A stretch of DNA of 64,000 bases from JAWVZU01 sp033722075 (GTDB lineage Bacteria; Pseudomonadota; Gammaproteobacteria; Xanthomonadales; SZUA-38), in contig JAWVZU010000002.1 of assembly GCA_033722075.1 (NCBI GenBank), positions 1 through 64,000 on the forward strand, written 5' to 3'. This document shows, in pieces, positions 56,466 to 64,000 of the stretch. Every line of letters begins with the position of its first letter. Position 1 is the first letter of the stretch. Below the pieces are notes generated by a model that saw only the letters and a list, made by a program, of their open reading frames with translations, made no database searches and was not told where the DNA came from. Made by a program: the position numbers and the translations under genes.

Positions 56466-57398
56466 ATGAACATTATCATCGTCCGCGATGTACGCCGCAA
56501 ACCACTGCGCCTGAGCCTGTCGGCGCGTCGTTTGTACGGTCTTGTGGCCGCCTCGATCATGATCCTGCTCGGGATCGTAGGAAGTCTGGGCTATGTGCTC
56601 GGCGACGAATTCGGGGAAGCCCGGAGAACGGCGCTGGGAACGGTCCAGGCGCTCAAGTCCGAACTCTCGCATCAGGCTGATCGAATCCACGAACTCCGCC
56701 AGGAAAACGATCGGCAGCTCAATGCGCTTGCTTTGCGACTTGGCGATCTCCAGGCCCGGTCGGCGCGGATCGACGCGCTGGGTGAACGGCTGACCAAGAT
56801 CGGTCAGATGGACGACGGCGAATTCGATTTTGATGGCCCGCCCGCCATGGGTGGACCGGAAATGGCAGCGGCGGCGGAGGCCGAGCCTTTTGATCTGGCG
56901 GTCGAACTGCTCACCCTGGAATCCCACCTGGAACGCCAGGAACGGGATCTGGGAATCCTCGAGCAGCTGATCTCGGACCGTGAGCTCGATGAATCCCTTG
57001 AGCCGGCCGGGCGTCCGGTCGATTCGGGATGGCTCGCATCCCGGTTCGGTTCCCGGGTAGACCCCTTCACCGGCGAACCGGACTATCATCCGGGCGTCGA
57101 CTTCTCCGGCCGCAAAGGGGCGGAAGTGCTGGCCGTTGCCGACGGTGTGGTCATCGCCGCCGGAAAACACTACCAGTACGGCAACATGATCGACATCGAC
57201 CATGGCAACGGCTATGTCACCCGTTACGCCCACAACGAGGAAAATCTCGTCAAACTGGGTGATCGCGTACGCGCCGGAGACCGGATCGCGAAGATGGGCG
57301 CCACGGGACGGGCCACCGGCGTCCACGTTCACTTCGAAGTCTGGTATGAAGGTCGACGCATCGATCCGATGCAGATGGTGTCCCGGATCCGCGGATAG
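56466..57398 (+). CDS. M23 family metallopeptidase (LytM-type)
   Basis: Bitopic protein of 310 residues: membrane helix (about 25-46), a periplasmic coiled coil (about 50-130, LSHQADRIHELRQENDRQLNALALRLGDL), then an M23 domain (about 185-305). Zinc ligands: HPGVDF (His and Asp) and HVHFEV near the end, so it looks active. Similar genes lie upstream of secA in Pseudomonas and Xanthomonas. It probably cleaves peptidoglycan cross-links, or controls an enzyme that does (inference). Confidence 0.9.
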   Translation: MNIIIVRDVRRKPLRLSLSARRLYGLVAASIMILLGIVGSLGYVLGDEFGEARRTALGTVQALKSELSHQADRIHELRQENDRQLNALALRLGDLQARSARIDALGERLTKIGQMDDGEFDFDGPPAMGGPEMAAAAEAEPFDLAVELLTLESHLERQERDLGILEQLISDRELDESLEPAGRPVDSGWLASRFGSRVDPFTGEPDYHPGVDFSGRKGAEVLAVADGVVIAAGKHYQYGNMIDIDHGNGYVTRYAHNEENLVKLGDRVRAGDRIAKMGATGRATGVHVHFEVWYEGRRIDPMQMVSRIRG

Positions 57399-57541
57399 CC
57401 GAACGGCCGATACCGCCTTGATTCGTCCTTCCCGGGGGGCGGCGGGCTTGTTTCATGAAGGTCCCGCCCTCACCTCGTTAGGTCAGGTGCACCGGTTAAA
57501 TCCGTGAGGCCCTGCTTGACCCTGCTAGAGTTTTTCACATC

Positions 57542-60259
<2,718 letters not shown>

Positions 60260-60277
60260 GCCAATACCCGGATTTCA

Positions 60278-60664
60278 ATGCCCGTACTGGTCGCGGCCGG
60301 CATTCTTCGGGACGCTGAGGACCGTATTCTGGTCCAGCAGCGTGCCCCCGGCACCCATCAAGGCGGGCTGTGGGAATTCCCGGGAGGCAAGGTCGAGCCC
60401 GGCGAAGCGGCCCTCGATGCCCTGACCCGGGAGCTGCGCGAGGAACTCGGCGTCGAGGTGCAGCACGCGGAGCCGATGGTCCGCGTAAACCATCGCTATC
60501 CCACCCAGCATGTCCAGCTCGATGTCTGGACGGTTGTCCGTTACGCGGGGGAAGTGCGGCCGCTCGAAGGTCAGCCGCTGCGTTGGCTCGAGCCGGTGGC
60601 GCTCGCCGACCTGCCGATGCCGGCAGCCGATCGGCCGCTCATTCGCCTGCTGACCGACCTCTGA
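60278..60664 (+). CDS. mutT: Nudix hydrolase MutT
   Basis: Removes 8-oxo-dGTP from the nucleotide pool. 128 residues with the Nudix box [24 protein letters not shown] (about 36-59, split by the usual spacing). Located downstream of secA as in many gammaproteobacteria. Its 3' end overlaps coaE tail to tail by 26 bases. Confidence 0.92.
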   Translation: MPVLVAAGILRDAEDRILVQQRAPGTHQGGLWEFPGGKVEPGEAALDALTRELREELGVEVQHAEPMVRVNHRYPTQHVQLDVWTVVRYAGEVRPLEGQPLRWLEPVALADLPMPAADRPLIRLLTDL

Positions 60665-61283
60665 GCGTTGCCTCCTTCCGATATTTCGCATCGAGGCGGT
60701 CGACCTCAGGATCCAGTGCTTCCAACGGTCCGGAGTTGTCGATGACGTCATCTGCGTGGTTCAGGCGCGTTGCGCGATCCACCTGTGCGGCCAGCATTGC
60801 TTCGATCTGCTCCGGCCGGCTACCGTCGCGTCTGGCCAGGCGCTCCCGCTGGATCGCCACCGGCACGTCGATCACCAGTATCCGATCGACGGTGTCATGG
60901 AGGCCGCCTTCAATGAGGAGGGGCACGGCCAGGATGCAATAGGGATGCGAGACCTCGCGGGCCTTCCGGAACATCCGCTCGCGGACCAGGGGATGGAGAA
61001 TCTGCTCCAGACGTTTTCGCCGCCTGGGGTTGGCAAAGACGACCCGGCGCATGCGACCGCGATCGAGTCGGCCGTCCGCATCGAGGACGTGCTCACCGAA
61101 CTCAGTAACGATCTCGGCAAGCGCCGCCTCACCCGGTTCCACCAGCTCTCGGGCGATCACGTCCGCGTCAATGACCGGGACGCCACGCTGGGCAAACAGC
61201 TCGGAGACGGTGGACTTGCCCGTTGCGACCCCGCCGGTCAGGCCGACCAGGAGCGGCAGCCGGTCAGCCGATTCCGCTGACAC
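60639..61283 (-). CDS. coaE: Dephospho-CoA kinase CoaE
   Basis: Last step of coenzyme A synthesis. 214 residues from GTG 61283: P-loop [16 protein letters not shown] (about 14-29), then [31 protein letters not shown] and [17 protein letters not shown]. The GTG lies inside the end of pilD (20-base overlap), typical of the pilBCD-coaE order. The long in-frame N-terminal extension is a pilD shadow. Confidence 0.92.
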   Translation of the reverse strand: MSAESADRLPLLVGLTGGVATGKSTVSELFAQRGVPVIDADVIARELVEPGEAALAEIVTEFGEHVLDADGRLDRGRMRRVVFANPRRRKRLEQILHPLVRERMFRKAREVSHPYCILAVPLLIEGGLHDTVDRILVIDVPVAIQRERLARRDGSRPEQIEAMLAAQVDRATRLNHADDVIDNSGPLEALDPEVDRLDAKYRKEATLRGRSAGE

Positions 61284-62121
61284 CGAGGTAGCCAGCCAGC
61301 AGCTGGTCCCCCCACACCATGGCAATCCACCCTGCGGCGGCCAGGTACGGGCCGAAGGGGATCGGAATGTTGCGGTCCCGTCCACGCAGCACGACCAGCA
61401 TGATGCCGACCACGGCACCGACGAAGGACGACAGGACCACGATCAGCGGGAGCATCTGCCAGCCGAACCAGGCGCCGAACATCGCAAGCAGCTTGAAATC
61501 CCCGTATCCCATACCCTCCTTGCCGGTAAGCAGGCGGAAGAGTTGAAACACGATCCACAGGGACATGTATCCGGCAACGGCGCCGATGACGGCGCTGCTG
61601 AGGTCGGTGAACATGGCCTGGGTGTTCAGCAACAGGCCGAGCCAGAGCAGGGGGAAGATGATTACGTCCGGCAGCAGCTGCTCCCGCAGATCGATCCCGG
61701 ACAAGGCGATCAGTCCCCAGGTCAGCGCGACCGCAGCGATGCCCGACGTGGTCAGGCCATAGTGTGCGATCAGGAAGACCGTCAGGACGCCGGTAATCAG
61801 CTCGACGACCGGATACTGGAACGAGATGGACTTTCCGCAACCGGAGCAACGTCCCCGCAGAACCAGCCAGCTCAATACCGGGATGTTCTCGTACCAGCGG
61901 ATGCGTTTCTTGCACTGGGGGCAGTGACTTGGCGTGAATACGAGATCCGGCGGCGGTTCCAGGGCCAGCTCCTTCTGCTCGAGGAGCTCGTTGCATTGCT
62001 GGCGCCACTCGAAATGCAGTCGGCGGGGCAGCCGGAGAATGACGACGTTCAGGAAGCTGCCGCCGGCCAGGCCAACAAGCGTGGCCAGGGCCAGCAGCAC
62101 TGGCTGGTTGACGGCGAGCAA
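61264..62121 (-). CDS. pilD: Prepilin peptidase/N-methyltransferase PilD
   Basis: Inner-membrane aspartyl protease that cleaves and N-methylates type IV pilins and T2SS pseudopilins, so it probably serves the gsp genes at the left of the window too. The product is 285 residues, about eight helices, with zinc cysteines 67, 70, 92 and 95 (CPQC, CSGC) and catalytic Asp144 (IDLREQLLPD) and Asp208 (GYGDFK). TTG start, uncertain; no clear ribosome site. Confidence 0.94.
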   Translation of the reverse strand: MLAVNQPVLLALATLVGLAGGSFLNVVILRLPRRLHFEWRQQCNELLEQKELALEPPPDLVFTPSHCPQCKKRIRWYENIPVLSWLVLRGRCSGCGKSISFQYPVVELITGVLTVFLIAHYGLTTSGIAAVALTWGLIALSGIDLREQLLPDVIIFPLLWLGLLLNTQAMFTDLSSAVIGAVAGYMSLWIVFQLFRLLTGKEGMGYGDFKLLAMFGAWFGWQMLPLIVVLSSFVGAVVGIMLVVLRGRDRNIPIPFGPYLAAAGWIAMVWGDQLLAGYLGVSGIG

Positions 62122-62130
62122 GGAATCGTC

Positions 62131-63351
62131 TTAGAAAGTAGCGGCCATCTTGAAGATCGGCAGATACATCCCGACCACCATGCCGCCTACCACGACACCG
62201 ATGATCACCATGATGATCGGTTCGAGGAGACTGCTGAGCGCATCAACGGCATTGTTGACTTCGGTTTCGTAGAACTCGGCCACCTTGTTCAACATCTGGT
62301 CCAGCGCGCCGGATTCCTCGCCGATGGCGGTCATCTGGATCACCATGTGCGGGAACAGATCCACCTGTCGCATCGCCAGTTGCAGCTGGTGGCCGACCGA
62401 AACGTCTTCCCGGATTCGCTTCACCGCGTCGCCGTAGACCACGTTACCTGTTGCGCCGGATACCGTTTCGAGGGCGTCCACCAGCGGGACCCCGGCGGCA
62501 AAGGTCGTGGCCAGCGTCCGGGCAAACCGGGAAATGGCGGAGTTATGGAGAATCCCGCCGATGATCGGCAGCTTCAGCGACATGCGGTCAATGAAATGAG
62601 CGAACTTTCGTGATCGCTTCTTGGCCTGAACGATGCCCCAGATGCCGAAACCGAGAGCAATGACCAGCAGGAAGCCGTTCGATTGCATCCAGTCGGACGC
62701 GTCGACCAGCATCCGGGTGAACGCGGGAAGATCGCCGCCGAAACTCTCGAAGATCGACTCGAACTGCGGAACCACGTAGACGAGCAGGATGGCGGAAACG
62801 AGAATGGCCACGGCGACGACGGCAGCCGGATAGAACAAGGCCTTCTTGATCTTGCCCTTGATCTCCTCGATCCGCTCCTTGTAGGTCGCGATCTCGTCGA
62901 GCAGCGTGTCGAGTACACCGGCTGACTCGCCGGCGCGCACCAGGTTGATGTACAACTCGTCGAAATACAACGGGTGTTTTTCGAGCGCTTCGCTGAGCGT
63001 CGATCCCGATTCGATCGAATTCTTTACATCGGTGATCATGTCCTTCATGCGCGGGTTGTTGTGACCCCCGGCGATGATGTCGAAGGCCGAAACCAGCGGC
63101 ACGCCGGCCATCATCATCGTGGCCATCTGGCGGCTGAAGACGGCAATATCCTGAGGCGTGATCTTCTGGCCGGCAGCGCCGAAGAGGGGCTTGGCCTTCT
63201 TCTTGACCTTGGTCGGATTGATCCCCTGACGGCGCAGGTCCGCCTTGACCATGTTGGCATTCTTGGCGGGTGCCTCGCCCTTGAGCTTCGTGCCCCGCTT
63301 GTCGGTACCTTCCCAGACGAAAACCGGGAGTTCTGCCGCTTTGGTCGCCAT
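62131..63351 (-). CDS. pilC: Type IV pilus inner-membrane platform protein PilC
   Basis: 406 residues with two T2SSF domains (about 75-195 and 280-400) and three long hydrophobic helices. The N-terminal lead contains KLKGEAPAKNANMVKADLRRQGINPTKV, normal for PilC. ATG 63351 is two bases from the pilB stop. Paralogue of the GspF gene at 1559-2776 but with the PilC type of N-terminus. Confidence 0.95.
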   Translation of the reverse strand: MATKAAELPVFVWEGTDKRGTKLKGEAPAKNANMVKADLRRQGINPTKVKKKAKPLFGAAGQKITPQDIAVFSRQMATMMMAGVPLVSAFDIIAGGHNNPRMKDMITDVKNSIESGSTLSEALEKHPLYFDELYINLVRAGESAGVLDTLLDEIATYKERIEEIKGKIKKALFYPAAVVAVAILVSAILLVYVVPQFESIFESFGGDLPAFTRMLVDASDWMQSNGFLLVIALGFGIWGIVQAKKRSRKFAHFIDRMSLKLPIIGGILHNSAISRFARTLATTFAAGVPLVDALETVSGATGNVVYGDAVKRIREDVSVGHQLQLAMRQVDLFPHMVIQMTAIGEESGALDQMLNKVAEFYETEVNNAVDALSSLLEPIIMVIIGVVVGGMVVGMYLPIFKMAATF

Positions 63352-63352
63352 A

Positions 63353-64000
63353 TCAGTCCACCGTAACTCGATTGATTTCCGCCAGGCCGGTGATCCCTTC
63401 CCGGACCTTGTTCAAGGCGGATTGGAAAAGGTCATTGATACCCTCTTTCTCGGCTACTTCAGCGATCTGTAGCGCATTGCCGCCGGCAAGCACGATCTTC
63501 TGGATCGCCTCCGACATCGGCATGACCTGGTAGATGCCGACACGGCCCTTGTAGCCCTCGTTGCACCCGGAGCACCCGACCGGCTCGTAGACCACCAACT
63601 CGTCCAGCTCGTCTTCCCGGAACCCTTCCTTCAACAACGCTTCCCGCGGAAGTTCGCTCTGCGCCTTGCAATCGTGCAGCCGACGCCCGAGTCGCTGGGC
63701 GATGACCAGCGTGACCGACGAGGTGATGTTGAACGGCGCAATGCCCATGTTCATCAGGCGCGCGATGGTCTGCGGGGCATCGTTTGTGTGCAGCGTGGAG
63801 AGCACCATATGGCCCGTCTGGGCGGCCTTGATCGCAATCTCCGCCGTTTCCAGGTCGCGGATCTCCCCGACCATGATGATGTCCGGATCCTGGCGCAGGA
63901 ACGAGCGCAGGGCGGCCGCAAAGGTCATGCCCTGCTTGGTATTCTGCTGGACCTGGTTGATGCCCGCCAGGCGGATCTCCACCGGATCTTCCGCGGTCGA
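63353..64000 (-). CDS. pilB: Type IV pilus assembly ATPase PilB, 5' end outside the window
   Basis: Extension ATPase of type IV pili. Only the C-terminal 215 codons are present; the gene continues beyond base 64000 and the first in-frame ATG (63982) is internal. Visible: the Walker B/Asp-box region [14 protein letters not shown], the His box LSTLHTND, and the zinc-binding loop, which keeps CSGC but only one Cys in the first pair (RRLHDCKA). The PilB end [11 protein letters not shown] is normal. Confidence 0.95.
   Translation of the reverse strand, partial: STAEDPVEIRLAGINQVQQNTKQGMTFAAALRSFLRQDPDIIMVGEIRDLETAEIAIKAAQTGHMVLSTLHTNDAPQTIARLMNMGIAPFNITSSVTLVIAQRLGRRLHDCKAQSELPREALLKEGFREDELDELVVYEPVGCSGCNEGYKGRVGIYQVMPMSEAIQKIVLAGGNALQIAEVAEKEGINDLFQSALNKVREGITGLAEINRVTVD

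Noticed and set aside
57399..57541. Search for a secM-like leader or promoter before secA
   Set aside because: No signal-peptide leader gene and no convincing -35/-10 pair were found.

Overview
The window is about 64 kb of dense, GC-rich chromosome from a gammaproteobacterium. Three things point to the Xanthomonadales or a nearby group such as Wenzhouxiangellaceae: the type II secretion operon has the Xanthomonas xps order (E-F-G-H-I-J-K-L-M-N-D, with N in place of a classical gspC), the lpoA-yraN-dolP / rsmI / rnpB / mraZ neighbourhood is gammaproteobacterial, and murE carries the DNPR motif of meso-diaminopimelate adding enzymes. The genus is an inference. Gene starts overlap almost everywhere (ATGA, TGATG and GTGA junctions), and GTG and TTG starts are common.

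Layout. 3-10362: a near-complete type II secretion (T2SS) operon, whose gspL is broken by an in-frame TAG in its membrane segment. 10378-12574: a small lipoprotein gene, then a probably monocistronic and highly expressed gene for a 525-residue exported protein, with its own AT-rich leader and a clear intrinsic terminator. 12780-22376: nine tightly packed genes encoding a Cys-rich exported protein, a parvulin-like isomerase, a Wzm/Wzt-type ABC exporter, two family-2 glycosyltransferases, a methyltransferase, an unusual 600-residue glycosyltransferase-like protein and a sugar epimerase-like protein. This is the least ordinary part of the window and is best read as a surface-glycan and exported-protein system. 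22401-30732: housekeeping genes (ettA, glyA, nrdR, ribD-ribE-ribB-ribH, nusB, thiL). 30739-34985: dolP, yraN, lpoA, rsmI and the RNase P RNA. 35005-39427: a sulfotransferase and two membrane-anchored alkaline-phosphatase-superfamily lipoproteins, placed between rnpB and mraZ, which are neighbours in Pseudomonas. 39543-55981: the dcw cell-wall and division cluster from mraZ to ftsZ, then lpxC, opened by a good sigma-70 promoter and three MraZ-box repeats that run up to the mraZ start codon. 56004-60664: dciA (reverse), an M23 peptidase, secA and mutT. 60639-64000 (reverse): pilB-pilC-pilD-coaE, with pilB cut by the window edge.

How the parts fit. The prepilin peptidase PilD probably processes both type IV pilins and the GspG/H/I/J/K pseudopilins. 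The T2SS, the exported proteins with their isomerase and the ABC exporter suggest heavy investment in the cell surface. mraZ to lpxC supplies peptidoglycan, division and lipid A functions. No tRNA, rRNA, CRISPR array, insertion sequence, phage gene or integrase was seen. The only gene-free stretch near 300 bases is ftsZ-lpxC (54770-55069), which holds a REP-like sequence, a long inverted repeat, a terminator-like hairpin and a possible lpxC promoter.
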